64,000 bases of DNA, taken from the NCBI RefSeq assembly GCF_002078015.1, contig NZ_LWBP01000045.1:124001-188000 (forward strand), written 5' to 3'. This DNA is from Niastella populi (GTDB lineage Bacteria > Bacteroidota > Bacteroidia > Chitinophagales > Chitinophagaceae). The notes beneath the pieces are model-generated. The model was not told the DNA's origin, did not search any database, and saw nothing but the letters and a program-made list of their open reading frames with translations. Positions 44,544-53,656 of this stretch are shown piece by piece (the first letter of the stretch is position 1; each line of letters begins with the position of its first letter). Made by a program: the position numbers and the translations under genes.

Positions 44544-45347
44544 ATGCTTACAGGATTTATCCGCAACTGTTTTATTTGTTTTGCTGCCATCACGATTGCC
44601 GCCTGCCACAATGCACAGAAAACGCAAACAACCGGTAAAAACGGCTGGGTATCGCTTTTCAATGGCCGCGATCTCAACGACTGGATCGTGAAGATCCATC
44701 ACCACGAAGTGGGTGTTAATTTCGGCAATACCTTCCGGGTGGAAGACGGGATGATAAAGGTGCGGTACGACCAGTATGGTGCTTATAACGACCAGTTCGG
44801 CCACCTGTATTATAAAAAGCCTTTCTCGCATTACCACCTTGTAGTGGAATACAAATTTGCCGATGAATGGAAAAAGGATGCACCTTCCTATACCTTGCTA
44901 AATAGCGGTATCATGTTCCATTCGCAGGACCCCCGAACGATGCCGAAAGAACAGAACTGGCCCATTTCAATAGAATACCAGTTGCTGGCCGGACTGGGTG
45001 ATGGCCAACCGCGTACGACAGGCAATATGTGCTCGCCCGGCACCAACATCGTTTATAACGGCGTGCTCGATACAAGGCATTGCATCAACTCTACCTCCAA
45101 AACAATTAGTAAAGATGAATGGGTGCGCGCCGAACTGATCGTGTTGGGCGATTCGCTGATAACCCATATTGTCAATGGTGATACGGTTATGCGGTACTCC
45201 AAACCGCAGATCGGCGGGGAAGTGGTTTCAGGCCACGACCCCAAAATGAAACCGGATGGTAAGATCCTTTCTTCAGGTTTCATAGCGTTGCAAAGTGAAG
45301 GACAGCCGATTGATTTCAGGAAAGTTGAAATAAAAGAATTGAAGTAA
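44544..45347 (+). CDS. DUF1080 (3-keto-disaccharide hydrolase-like) lipoprotein
   Basis: 267 residues. Lipobox ITIAAC places the lipidated cysteine at residue 21. The rest is one DUF1080 domain, a concanavalin-like jelly roll: GWVSLFNGRDLNDWIVK at the start, NTFRVEDGMIKVRYD, LVVEYKFADEW, NSGIMFHSQDP, WPISIEYQLLAG and a closing GFIALQSEGQPIDFRKVEIKEL. Members act on glycans including 3-keto-glycosides; catalytic specificity is not predictable here. Probably periplasmic or on the cell surface. Confidence 0.88.
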   Translation: MLTGFIRNCFICFAAITIAACHNAQKTQTTGKNGWVSLFNGRDLNDWIVKIHHHEVGVNFGNTFRVEDGMIKVRYDQYGAYNDQFGHLYYKKPFSHYHLVVEYKFADEWKKDAPSYTLLNSGIMFHSQDPRTMPKEQNWPISIEYQLLAGLGDGQPRTTGNMCSPGTNIVYNGVLDTRHCINSTSKTISKDEWVRAELIVLGDSLITHIVNGDTVMRYSKPQIGGEVVSGHDPKMKPDGKILSSGFIALQSEGQPIDFRKVEIKELK

Positions 45348-45495
45348 GTTGACCAGTTGACGGGGGTAATGAGTGAACGAGTGGGAAATACAGGGTTGAA
45401 AAGTTGATGGAGTTGATAATGTTGATAAAGGGAAAGGCAGCCAGCTGTATGCTTGAAGCTATCAGCCGAAGCCGATGGACATACCCTTATTCAAC

Positions 45496-45537
45496 TTCGA
45501 CATTTGAAATTCGACATTCGACATTCAATATTCGGCT
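45496..45537. repeat. Six tandem heptamers TTCGACA-like
   Basis: TTCGACA, TTTGAAA, TTCGACA, TTCGACA, TTCAATA and TTCGGCT at 7-bp spacing. Confidence 0.8.
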
Positions 45538-45569
45538 GTTCGGTATTTTCTCATTTCCCTGTATTCCAC

Positions 45570-45611
45570 TTCAACATTCAATATTGAACATTTAATATTC
45601 GATATTCCCTA
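45570..45611. repeat. Six tandem heptamers TTCAATA-like, abutting a stop codon
   Basis: TTCAACA, TTCAATA, TTGAACA, TTTAATA, TTCGATA and TTCCCTA at 7-bp spacing. The last unit overlaps the stop codon of the methyltransferase-like gene at 45609. The unit is close to that of the 45496 array. Confidence 0.8.
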
Positions 45612-46112
45612 CGAATTCAGCAACCTGAACGGCCTCAACCTCGGCAGCCACCGCGGAACATGTTTCTTGTACTTCAGGTAATCGCCGCCAAAACGCTGCA
45701 GCATGCTGCGTTCCTCAACGAAGATGAAATAGATGGTATTGATAATAAAAAATGCCACGGCCCAGGCGAGTATATTGGTTGAATACAACATCAGCCCTTC
45801 GCCCAGGATCATAAAGAACACACCCGAGATCATCGGGTTGCGGCAATACCGGTAGGGGCCTTCCACAATCAGTTTTTGGGTAGGCTCCCAGGGAGCCAGC
45901 GTTCCATGCCCCAGTGTTTTAAACAGAAAAACGGTATACACGAACAACGCTGAACCTGCCACTGCTATGAGCCAGCCAATTATTTTAATGTTCGGGTTAT
46001 GCGGTATCAGCGCGTCTTTACTGTCGTACAAGAGGTACGGTACAATGAATGTAACCGTAAAGGGCATAATTATAATGTCACGTAAATGTTTTAAGATCGA
46101 AGGCGACTCCAT
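45609..46112 (-). CDS. Isoprenylcysteine carboxyl methyltransferase-like membrane protein
   Basis: 167 residues with four to five membrane helices (about 15-35, 44-66, 96-112 and 117-137). The SAM-binding block VEGPYRYCRNPMISGVFFMILGEGL with the RNP core and the C-terminal VEERSMLQRFGGDYLKYKKHVPRWLPRL with the EExxLxxxFG(x)xYxxYxxxVPRxxP pattern are diagnostic of the ICMT/PEMT-like family. The methyl acceptor, a lipid or a small molecule, is not known. Confidence 0.83.
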   Translation of the reverse strand: MESPSILKHLRDIIIMPFTVTFIVPYLLYDSKDALIPHNPNIKIIGWLIAVAGSALFVYTVFLFKTLGHGTLAPWEPTQKLIVEGPYRYCRNPMISGVFFMILGEGLMLYSTNILAWAVAFFIINTIYFIFVEERSMLQRFGGDYLKYKKHVPRWLPRLRPFRLLNS

Positions 46113-46542
46113 TTGTCAGTTAATTTAAACTTTTGATGCAAATGCTACACGGAAAAATTCATACCCTTTTTCGGGACGATCAGGCAAGTACTTATCGCGG
46201 TAATCAGATGATCCGGAGTTTTCAGGGAGTACGTAATATATGCTGAAGCAGGGCGGATAATTGCTTTGGTTGAACCCGAAGGTTCAGCATTTACCAGGGC
46301 GTTAAGATCTTTCAAAAGTTTCGATGCACCAAAAAAGTTTTCAGGCGCTTCCAAAACTGTTGATGTACAAAGGTTCCTTTATACATTGCCATGCATTTCG
46401 AAATCTAAAATACATAGTTTCGCCAGAATTTGGCGGGGTGTGGAGGAAAAATTACCAGTAAGTGGTACTGATTCGGGCTGTTGATATTTCAAAACCAGCT
46501 GAATAATTTTGCATTTTCTGATAAGTATTTGATAAGCAATTA
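46113..46542. other. 430-bp intergenic region, no convincing gene
   Basis: Short frames exist on both strands (46145-46354 minus, 46266-46484 plus), but neither has family features, a leader or a reasonable start context. AT-rich; it should hold the promoter of the methyltransferase gene. I see no array or palindrome of the families found elsewhere. Confidence 0.4.
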
Positions 46543-46956
46543 TTACATTTTTCCTTTTGACTCTTTATAATCGAGCTGCAGTTCAATCAGGGTGCCTATG
46601 TTTAAAACAAAATAAAGAATTAACAGTAAAAGAGCGCTGAAATTCATAGGCGGGAGTGGTATTTCAATTCCAAATAAAGTGATTGACATACTTACTCCCA
46701 TGTAAATGGTAATATTTGCCAAATAAAAAGTAGCCAGAATTAAGTACACCCCCAATGCAAGCAGGGCCTTTTTACAGGTTTTGTCTTTATACAGCAAGTA
46801 TAAAACAGGAACAAATAAGATCAGGCCTAGATAATTTGTTATGTACGGATTGTTTTTTCCGGAAATAAACAAAAACCAGATATAAGCCAGCATACAACCG
46901 GTAATTATCAGTGGAATGTAGAATAAGATCTTTCGTTTACGGGTCATTATTGTCAT
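46543..46956 (-). CDS. Hypothetical four-helix membrane protein
   Basis: 137 residues with four hydrophobic segments (about 10-30, 37-56, 65-85 and 104-124), a very basic N-terminus (TRKRKI) and a charged end (YKESKGKM). I do not recognise a family. It follows the 47045-48007 gene on the same strand with about 90 bp between. Confidence 0.55.
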   Translation of the reverse strand: MTIMTRKRKILFYIPLIITGCMLAYIWFLFISGKNNPYITNYLGLILFVPVLYLLYKDKTCKKALLALGVYLILATFYLANITIYMGVSMSITLFGIEIPLPPMNFSALLLLILYFVLNIGTLIELQLDYKESKGKM

Positions 46957-47044
46957 GAAAGTGAAAATTGAATTGGGCGTTTGCCGCTACGGTTTGGCAA
47001 GCAATTGAATTAAGCTATTGAGGTTGGTAATCCGGCCTTTTAAT

Positions 47045-48007
47045 TTAATGTTTCCTGCTGATTGTTTCATTGTCCCCGGGCATATACTTCAACCGCAGTG
47101 ATACGGTAGAAAATAATCTTCCCATTTTACCGCTTTTGAATTCTACTCCTGCATACAAACTATCGTTGTGAAACAGCTTCAGCATAGGGTTGCTTTTTGA
47201 GTCCATTTCCTGAAAGTTTTCCGCTTTGAATAGTTTAGGAAAACGCTGCCAGTTCTCAAACGACCCTACTAACGTTACCGTGCCTGATTGGGGTGATATT
47301 CTTATAAACTGCGATTTTCGTTCGTTGATCCAGCCTGAATCGTGTTTCGTCCACGGATAACTGATGGTATTCAGGAAGGAATCAACATCGTTCCGTTTCA
47401 TGGTGAGCAATGCTTTCAGGTCCTTTATTTCAAACTCCCTCGATTTTACATTTGTATATTCTTCCACCTGCGAATCGGATGAAAGGATCTCTACGATATT
47501 GGGGTGTTTTTTAGAATATACGATGGTAACCCACTGTCCTTTACCGTAACGGCGGAATTCATTCTCCGATACACTTTCTTTAACTGTAAGCCAGCGCCCG
47601 TTCTCGTCTTTGAATTCTATGGTTACATCGAAAGAACCGCCGCGCCTGGTTTTAAAGCCGCTGCCATCCCTGATGATGCCTTTTGTCGTTACGCCGTATT
47701 TCTTCAGTTCGTTGCTTTCATCGTTAACGGTTCTTATAATTAAGAGTATTAACATGCCCAGCGCCGGAAGTACCATTAATGGCGTTACTTTATGCCGCCA
47801 GTCATGGCGCGATTTATCTTTTGTATTGAATTCATCCCAGGTGTGAAAGTCGCCAATCAGTTGAACCAGGAAGAAAAGGAACGATGCGGCGCCAATGATC
47901 GAAAAAAAAATGGGCGCCTGCGACCAGGTGCCTATTGGAATTAAAACATAGAAAACTAAAAAGGTAGCCACGAGACCAATGGCCCACCAGACTCTGCGTT
48001 TATTCAT
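47045..48007 (-). CDS. Membrane protein with DUF3592-like domain
   Basis: 320 residues from the ATG at 48007 (MNKRRVWWAIG); the open frame upstream to 48148 overlaps the preceding gene out of phase and is not used. Three N-terminal hydrophobic segments (about 8-25, 29-50 and 76-94) precede a soluble part. The section YGVTTKGIIRDGSG...FDVTIEFKDENGRWLTVKES...GQWVTIVYSKKHPNIVEIL resembles DUF3592, a beta domain of membrane proteins. The last about 150 residues are unassigned. It starts five bases after the stop of the preceding gene, so the two are an operon. Confidence 0.65.
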   Translation of the reverse strand: MNKRRVWWAIGLVATFLVFYVLIPIGTWSQAPIFFSIIGAASFLFFLVQLIGDFHTWDEFNTKDKSRHDWRHKVTPLMVLPALGMLILLIIRTVNDESNELKKYGVTTKGIIRDGSGFKTRRGGSFDVTIEFKDENGRWLTVKESVSENEFRRYGKGQWVTIVYSKKHPNIVEILSSDSQVEEYTNVKSREFEIKDLKALLTMKRNDVDSFLNTISYPWTKHDSGWINERKSQFIRISPQSGTVTLVGSFENWQRFPKLFKAENFQEMDSKSNPMLKLFHNDSLYAGVEFKSGKMGRLFSTVSLRLKYMPGDNETISRKH

Positions 48008-48012
48008 GGGGT

Positions 48013-48360
48013 TTAATATTTGTTGCGCTGAACAAGTCCGGAAATAAGTTGGATCAGTCCGCCGAGGATGGCGCCATAGGCAACGATATAACGGCGGCCG
48101 CCACTGCCCATAGAGATCAGCGTTACCAGCAATCCACCAACGAACCATACAGAACCCCAGAGGATGTTCTTGTTGGCTTTTTCAATAACGGCATCGGTGA
48201 ATAAACTGCGCGATTCTTCGGCGATCCTTTCGGCTTGTTCTTCGGAAAGGCCTTTTTCTTTCAGCGCTTCTTTAACCTCCCATGAGGTTTTGTTTTCTGC
48301 ATGTAATGCAGCGGCAAAGTTTACCAGGCTGGAATCGGGTATTTGTGTTTGATTTTCCAT
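48013..48360 (-). CDS. Small membrane protein, hypothetical
   Basis: 115 residues. A soluble N-terminal helical part (about 1-60) contains a UBA-like pattern (SWEVKEALKEKGLSEEQAERIAEE). Two transmembrane helices follow (about 67-85 and 91-108) with a short loop GSGGRRYI. It is followed after five bases by the DUF3592-like gene. Function unknown. Confidence 0.6.
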   Translation of the reverse strand: MENQTQIPDSSLVNFAAALHAENKTSWEVKEALKEKGLSEEQAERIAEESRSLFTDAVIEKANKNILWGSVWFVGGLLVTLISMGSGGRRYIVAYGAILGGLIQLISGLVQRNKY

Positions 48361-48440
48361 AGGGGGGAAGGGGTTTTAAGGATTCCAAAATACCATCCTT
48401 TGCGGGCATTTGCAAGCAGCAGAAACAAAATAAAATGCAA

Positions 48441-48480
48441 AAAACAAAAAGGTGGGCCACCTGTTGAGCGTGACCCACCT
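48441..48480 (-). terminator. Intrinsic terminator of secA
   Basis: GGTGGGCCAC (48451-48460) and GTGACCCACC (48470-48479) form a 10-bp stem with one wobble pair. On the minus strand it is followed by TTTTTGTTTTTTGC. The arms loosely resemble the dispersed palindrome but are GC-richer, and this one has a proper T run. Confidence 0.8.
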
Positions 48481-48505
48481 TTATATAGTGAATGAACGTT
48501 ATGTA

Positions 48506-51500
48506 TTAAACTACATCCTTACCGTGACAGTTCTTGAACTTTTTGCCACTGCCGCAGGGACAGGGATCGTTACGACCAACTTTAGGGCCTACACGAACCG
48601 GTTCCTGTTTCACCTGCTCATCGAACAGATCATTTTCGTTGGCTGCGTAATCATCGCCACGCGCATCTATTTCTTCTTTGTTGGCGCGCATCCGGCTCAT
48701 ATCGGTCTTTTGCTCATGCCCTTCGCGTATCTGGGGCTGTTGCTGGTTAGGGCCCTGTTGCTCTACCGGTATGTTTGCATGGCAAAGGAAGCTGATGATG
48801 TCTTTGTTTACGTCGCTGTCCATTTGTTTGAACTGATCGTAAGCCGTGATCTTGTATATTACCAGTGGATCTTTTTGCTCGAGGTAAGCTGTTTGTACAC
48901 TTTGTTTCAGATCGTCCATGGCGCGCAGGTGTTCTTTCCATGCGTCGTCAATAACAGCCAGGGTTATCTGACGTTCAAGCGCGCTGATCAGTTCGCGGCC
49001 GTTTGTCTCCAGCGTTTTGTTAAGGCTGGCCAGTACCTGCAGGCCTTTTTTGTTATCTGTGAACGGCACTACCACGTTCTCGATATGGCTGCCCTGGGTA
49101 GCGCGAATGTTCTGGAATACCGGTACCGCCTGTCTTTGCAGCTCGGATGTTTTATGCTGGTAGCGGTCGATCGATTCCTGGTATAGTTTCTCAGCCAGCT
49201 CGTTGGCTTTGCCTTTATCGAATTCTTCCTGGGTAATAGCGGTATCGATACCGAAGTTAACGATGGCGGCGAGTTTGAATCCTTCGTAGTCGCTTTGTTC
49301 CTGGAAAGAGTTCACCAAACCTTCGGCAACGATGTAGAACGCGTTATCGAGGTCAAGCGCCAGCCGGTCGCCAAACAAGGCGTGGTTACGTTTTTTATAA
49401 ACTACGTTACGTTGTTTGTTCATTACATCATCGTACTCGAGCAGGCGCTTACGTATGCCGAAGTTGTTTTCTTCCACTTTCTTCTGGGCGCGTTCGATGC
49501 TCTTGGTGATCATGCTGTGCTGTATCACTTCGCCTTCTTTGTAACCAAAGCGGTCCATAATGCTGGCGATACGTTCGCTGCCGAATAAACGCATCAGGTC
49601 ATCTTCGAGCGATACATAGAACTGTGTTGTACCGGGGTCGCCCTGACGGCCTGCACGGCCGCGCAACTGGCGGTCTACACGGCGGCTTTCATGGCGTTCG
49701 GTACCAATGATGGCCAAACCACCGGCTTCTTTGACCCCGGGCCCGAGTTTAATGTCGGTACCGCGACCGGCCATGTTGGTGGCAATGGTAACGGCGCCGG
49801 CCAAACCTGCTTCAGCTACAACCTGTGCTTCACGGGCGTGCTGTTTGGCGTTTAATACGTTGTGCGGAATCTTTTTACCCGTTAACATCTTGCTCAGCAA
49901 TTCGCTCACTTCCACATTGGTTGTACCAACCAGAACGGGGCGGCCTGCTGCACGCAGTTTTTCAATTTCGTCGATTACCGCTTTATATTTTTCGCGCTTC
50001 GTTTTGTACACCAGGTCTTCGTGGTCTTTACGAATAGCCGTAACGTTTGTTGGAATGGTTACTACATCCAGTTTGTAGATGTCCCAGAACTCGGCAGCTT
50101 CGGTAACCGCTGTACCGGTCATACCTGCCAGTTTATGGTACATACGGAAGTAGTTCTGTAAGGTGATGGTTGCATAGGTTTGTGTAGCCGCTTCGATCTT
50201 CACGTTCTCTTTCGCTTCAATGGCCTGGTGCAAACCATCACTATAACGGCGGCCATCGAGAATACGGCCGGTTTGTTCGTCTACGATCTTCACCTGCCCG
50301 TCCATTACCACATATTCAACGTCTTTATCGAACAACGTATATGCTTTCAGCAATTGTTGTACGGTGTGAATACGGTCGGCTTTGATGGTATATTCGTTAA
50401 GGATGGCTTCCTTGCGTTGTAATTTTTCTTCGGCAGGCGCCTCGCTTTTATCGATCTCTGCGAGGTGGATACCGATATCGGGCAGCACAAAGAACTCAGG
50501 GTCTTCACCGGAACGGGTGATGGCCTGAATACCTTTATCGGTAAGGTCAACCGAGTTGTTCTTTTCATCGATGTGGAAGAACAGTTCTTCGTCAACGACC
50601 GGCATTTGTTTTTGCTGATCGGCCAGGTAATAGTTTTCTGCTTTTTGCAGTTTTACTTTAATACCGGGTTCGCTCAGGAATTTGATAAGGGCGCCGTGTT
50701 TGGGCAAACCGCGATAAGCACGCATCAGCGACAAGCCACCCGATTTCGGATCGTCGTCGCCGCTTTCAAACATTTTCTTGGCATCGATCAGGTTCTTGCT
50801 AACTATCTGCCGCTGCATTTCAAACAGGTTGCGTACGCGATCGCGCAGGATGTGGTATTGCTGGTCTTCGCCGCGGGGAACCGGACCGGAAATGATCAGC
50901 GGTGTACGGGCATCATCGACCAACACGCTATCCACCTCATCGACCATGGCGAAGTGGTGTTTGCGTTGTACCATTTCTTCGGGTGTATGCACCATGTTAT
51001 CGCGCAGGTAATCGAAACCAAATTCGTTATTGGTACCGTAGGTGATATCGGCCTGGTAAGCTTTTCTTCTTTCGGCGCTGTTGGGCTGATGTTTGTCGAT
51101 GCAATCAACGGTAAGGCCCAGCCATTCGAAAATCGTTCCGTTCCACTCAGAGTCACGTTTTGCCAGGTAGTCGTTCACGGTTACGATGTGAACGCCTTCG
51201 CCGGCAAGGGCGTTGAGGTAAGCCGGCAGGGTAGAAACAAGGGTTTTACCTTCACCGGTTGCCATTTCTGAAATTTTACCCTGATGCAACACGCTACCAC
51301 CAATGAGCTGTACATCGTAGTGCACCATGTTCCAGGTAATAAGGCTTCCGCCGGCATTCCAGCTGTTCTTAAAGATCGACTGACTGCCTTGTATGGTAAC
51401 GTATTCTTTTTTTACGCTTAGTTCGCGGTCGAGATCGGTTGCTGTAGCCACCATTTCGGTATTCTCCTTGAAACGGCGGGCAGTTTCCTTAACTACCGCA

Positions 51501-51838
51501 AAGGCTTCGGGATGAATTTCTTTCAGGATCTCCTCAATCTGTTTATCGCGGTCTTTGATAAGGGCATCTACCTGCTGGTAAATGGCATCTTTGCCTACGA
51601 TATCGCTAAACGGCAGTTCTTCGGCCTGTTTATTCAGATCGGCGATCTCGTTGTCAATTTTCTGGAGGTGCGCTTTGATACGGGCCCTGAACTCCTGGGT
51701 CTTGTTACGCAACTGATCGTTTGAAAGCGACTGGTAAGCGGCAAAGTTCTTATTGATCTGATCTACGAACGGCTGAATCAGCTTAATATCCTTTTCCGAC
51801 TTGCTTCCTCCGAACATTTTTGAAAGAAAACCTAACAT
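48506..51838 (-). CDS. secA: Preprotein translocase ATPase SecA
   Basis: 1110 residues, longer than Escherichia coli SecA (901) as usual in Bacteroidota because of insertions in the first nucleotide-binding and preprotein-binding regions. Walker A MATGEGKT (about 191-198), DEAD-like [50 protein letters not shown] and the helical wing and scaffold ([29 protein letters not shown]). The C-terminal zinc-binding SEC-C motif [16 protein letters not shown] binds SecB or the ribosome. It drives protein export through SecYEG. Confidence 0.97.
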   Translation of the reverse strand: MLGFLSKMFGGSKSEKDIKLIQPFVDQINKNFAAYQSLSNDQLRNKTQEFRARIKAHLQKIDNEIADLNKQAEELPFSDIVGKDAIYQQVDALIKDRDKQIEEILKEIHPEAFAVVKETARRFKENTEMVATATDLDRELSVKKEYVTIQGSQSIFKNSWNAGGSLITWNMVHYDVQLIGGSVLHQGKISEMATGEGKTLVSTLPAYLNALAGEGVHIVTVNDYLAKRDSEWNGTIFEWLGLTVDCIDKHQPNSAERRKAYQADITYGTNNEFGFDYLRDNMVHTPEEMVQRKHHFAMVDEVDSVLVDDARTPLIISGPVPRGEDQQYHILRDRVRNLFEMQRQIVSKNLIDAKKMFESGDDDPKSGGLSLMRAYRGLPKHGALIKFLSEPGIKVKLQKAENYYLADQQKQMPVVDEELFFHIDEKNNSVDLTDKGIQAITRSGEDPEFFVLPDIGIHLAEIDKSEAPAEEKLQRKEAILNEYTIKADRIHTVQQLLKAYTLFDKDVEYVVMDGQVKIVDEQTGRILDGRRYSDGLHQAIEAKENVKIEAATQTYATITLQNYFRMYHKLAGMTGTAVTEAAEFWDIYKLDVVTIPTNVTAIRKDHEDLVYKTKREKYKAVIDEIEKLRAAGRPVLVGTTNVEVSELLSKMLTGKKIPHNVLNAKQHAREAQVVAEAGLAGAVTIATNMAGRGTDIKLGPGVKEAGGLAIIGTERHESRRVDRQLRGRAGRQGDPGTTQFYVSLEDDLMRLFGSERIASIMDRFGYKEGEVIQHSMITKSIERAQKKVEENNFGIRKRLLEYDDVMNKQRNVVYKKRNHALFGDRLALDLDNAFYIVAEGLVNSFQEQSDYEGFKLAAIVNFGIDTAITQEEFDKGKANELAEKLYQESIDRYQHKTSELQRQAVPVFQNIRATQGSHIENVVVPFTDNKKGLQVLASLNKTLETNGRELISALERQITLAVIDDAWKEHLRAMDDLKQSVQTAYLEQKDPLVIYKITAYDQFKQMDSDVNKDIISFLCHANIPVEQQGPNQQQPQIREGHEQKTDMSRMRANKEEIDARGDDYAANENDLFDEQVKQEPVRVGPKVGRNDPCPCGSGKKFKNCHGKDVV

Positions 51839-52336
51839 GATATAGCGGTTAATTATTTTAAAAGATTACAAATTTAAGGTCGGTCAAAAAAGATGCTACA
51901 CTTTGGCAGCGAGCCAATTTGACAGGGACGTCAAAGGTAAGAAAAAGCAGGGAGTTGGCAGCTACGGAAGTCGATGGTTTGCAGGCAATAATTAACCATT
52001 TGGTGTGAATTCGGGGTTAACACATGGAGTTTAAGAAAATGTGTTTACCGCAGAAGGTGATATTGCCAGAAGGGAGAAGGGATGCGGTTCCCCGGCTAAA
52101 AGCACCCAGATGAATGAAGTAAGGCTCTCTGATAAGCAGGCGCAGCCTGCATTGTACACCAACCTTCCCTTGGGATTGCACCGGAAAGCCGGGGCGCCGG
52201 TGCAATTCGGATGCAATTCCAGTGCTATTATAGAGCAGTTGTTACCGTATTAACCACCATATAAGTGCAGGTGGAAGCATCATGGCCTGCCATTAGTTTC
52301 CCTTCCGGGATAGCCATTTATATGATAATGTGTTGG
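51839..52336. other. 498-bp intergenic region with a stable hairpin
   Basis: Upstream of secA and downstream of dprA, both minus. A TAAATTTG element (51876-51869) fits TAnnTTTG for secA but lacks a -33 partner. ATTGCACCGG (52175-52184) and CCGGTGCAAT (52197-52206) form a perfect 10-bp stem with a 12-base loop; there is no T run, so it is not a standard terminator. Short frames over this part on both strands (52017-52253) look accidental. Confidence 0.5.
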
Positions 52337-53449
52337 TTACACTAATTGATACATTTTGCCGGGCAGGGCCTGAACAATGTTCTGTATTTCGAGATTGAGG
52401 ATGGCGGCTGCAATGGAACTGGTGCTAAGGCCGCAACGCAGGTTCAGTTCGTCGATATGCACCCGCTGTTTTTCGTTCAGTATTTCAACGATGGTCTTTT
52501 CTTCTTCATTCAGGTTCACAAAAAGTTCTTTTTGAGGCTGAATATTTTTTGCAACCGGTTGTTCCCAGCCTAAACTTTCTGCCAATTCATGTGTTTCGGT
52601 AAGCAAAATGGCTTTATTGTTCTTTATAAGGGCGTTACAACCTGCACTTTTGGCATCGGTGATCTTACCGGGGAAGGCAAAAACATCACGATCATACCCA
52701 ATTGCCAGCTCTGCCGTGATCATACTTCCGCCTTTTACGCCTGTTTCAATTACCACAACGGCATCGCTCATACCCGCAACAATGCGGTTACGCACGGGGA
52801 AATGATGTTTTTCTGCAGTTACATCGCTATGAAATTCGGTAAGCAACCCGCCGCCCTGTTTTATCATGTCTTTGGCCAAACCGGTATGTTCTGCAGGGTA
52901 CAGCGAATCGAGCCCATGCGCCAGTACGCCTACGGTTTGCAGGTTATGTTTGAGCGAGGTTTTGTGTGCAATGGCATCAATGCCGAAAGCGAGCCCGCTT
53001 ACGATCAATACTTCATACCCGGCCAGTTCCTTTACCAGTTTTTCAGTAATGTTCTTGCCGTATGTCGAATTGTTGCGGGTACCTATTACCGCTACCACCC
53101 GCGGGGCATTGAGGTTGGCTTCACCGCGGTAAAACAGCATGGTGGGCGAGTCGTAACAATGCAGCAGCCGTTGCGGGTATTGGGGCTGGTTTATGAACAG
53201 CGGTTTTATTTTGTACTTTTCAATGAACGCGATCTCTTTTTCAAGGGAAGCGAACTGGTTGAATGATTTTATTCGGCGGGCGCGTACTGTTCCTATGCCT
53301 TCGGTTTTTTCAAGTTCGGCAATGCGGGCTTTGAAAATGGCTTCTGCTGAATTGAATTGTTGTATCAGCAGTTTGGCATGTACACAGCCGATTTGTGGCA
53401 CCTGCGTTAAGGCAAGCTGGTATAGCAGATCGTTGGTTATCGTAGTCAT
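52337..53449 (-). CDS. dprA: DNA-processing protein DprA
   Basis: 370 residues. An N-terminal helix-hairpin-helix (about 10-70) is followed by a Rossmann-like DprA core (about 75-290) with RVVAVIGTRNNSTYGKNITEKL, the nucleotide-fold GLAFGIDAIAHKTSL, and the AGMSDAVVVIETGVKGGSMITAELAIGYDRDVFAFPGKITD block. A C-terminal winged helix (about 305-370) ends the protein. DprA loads RecA on incoming single-stranded DNA in natural transformation. No other competence gene is close; the downstream spacer holds the hairpin described at 51839-52336. Confidence 0.94.
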   Translation of the reverse strand: MTTITNDLLYQLALTQVPQIGCVHAKLLIQQFNSAEAIFKARIAELEKTEGIGTVRARRIKSFNQFASLEKEIAFIEKYKIKPLFINQPQYPQRLLHCYDSPTMLFYRGEANLNAPRVVAVIGTRNNSTYGKNITEKLVKELAGYEVLIVSGLAFGIDAIAHKTSLKHNLQTVGVLAHGLDSLYPAEHTGLAKDMIKQGGGLLTEFHSDVTAEKHHFPVRNRIVAGMSDAVVVIETGVKGGSMITAELAIGYDRDVFAFPGKITDAKSAGCNALIKNNKAILLTETHELAESLGWEQPVAKNIQPQKELFVNLNEEEKTIVEILNEKQRVHIDELNLRCGLSTSSIAAAILNLEIQNIVQALPGKMYQLV

Positions 53450-53541
53450 GGTTAATGGTAAATATTCTATTAATCCATAATCTAAGATAAGATGTTTCGG
53501 GGTATTAAGAAGCTGTTGCCGGTTACCACTTGCCGGGCGAT

Positions 53542-53577
53542 AATAAAAAAAGCCATCCCGCCTGAAACGAGATGGCT
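53542..53577 (-). terminator. Intrinsic terminator of the PorE-like gene
   Basis: AGCCATC (53551-53557) and GATGGCT (53571-53577) form a stem. On the minus strand it is followed by seven T residues and ATTATCG. Confidence 0.8.
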
Positions 53578-53585
53578 GTATTTAC

Positions 53586-53613
53586 CGGTAACCGGTAACT
53601 GGTAACCGGCGAC
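53586..53613. repeat. Four tandem heptamers CGGTAAC
   Basis: CGGTAAC, CGGTAAC, TGGTAAC and CGGCGAC at 7-bp spacing, between the terminator and the PorE-like gene's stop. Same unit as at 44398 and 26799. Confidence 0.8.
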
Positions 53614-53656
53614 TATTTTTGGGATGTTGTATTTTCAACAGACAGTCAATTCTGAA

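Noticed and set aside
46145-46484. Overlapping short ORFs on both strands between the methyltransferase-like and membrane protein genes
   Set aside because: Neither has a credible start, family or leader; they may be a decayed gene but the sequence gives no proof.
48452-49186. 244-codon plus-strand ORF at the 3' end of secA
   Set aside because: Fully antisense to secA including the SEC-C region; hydrophobic composition results from the antisense frame.
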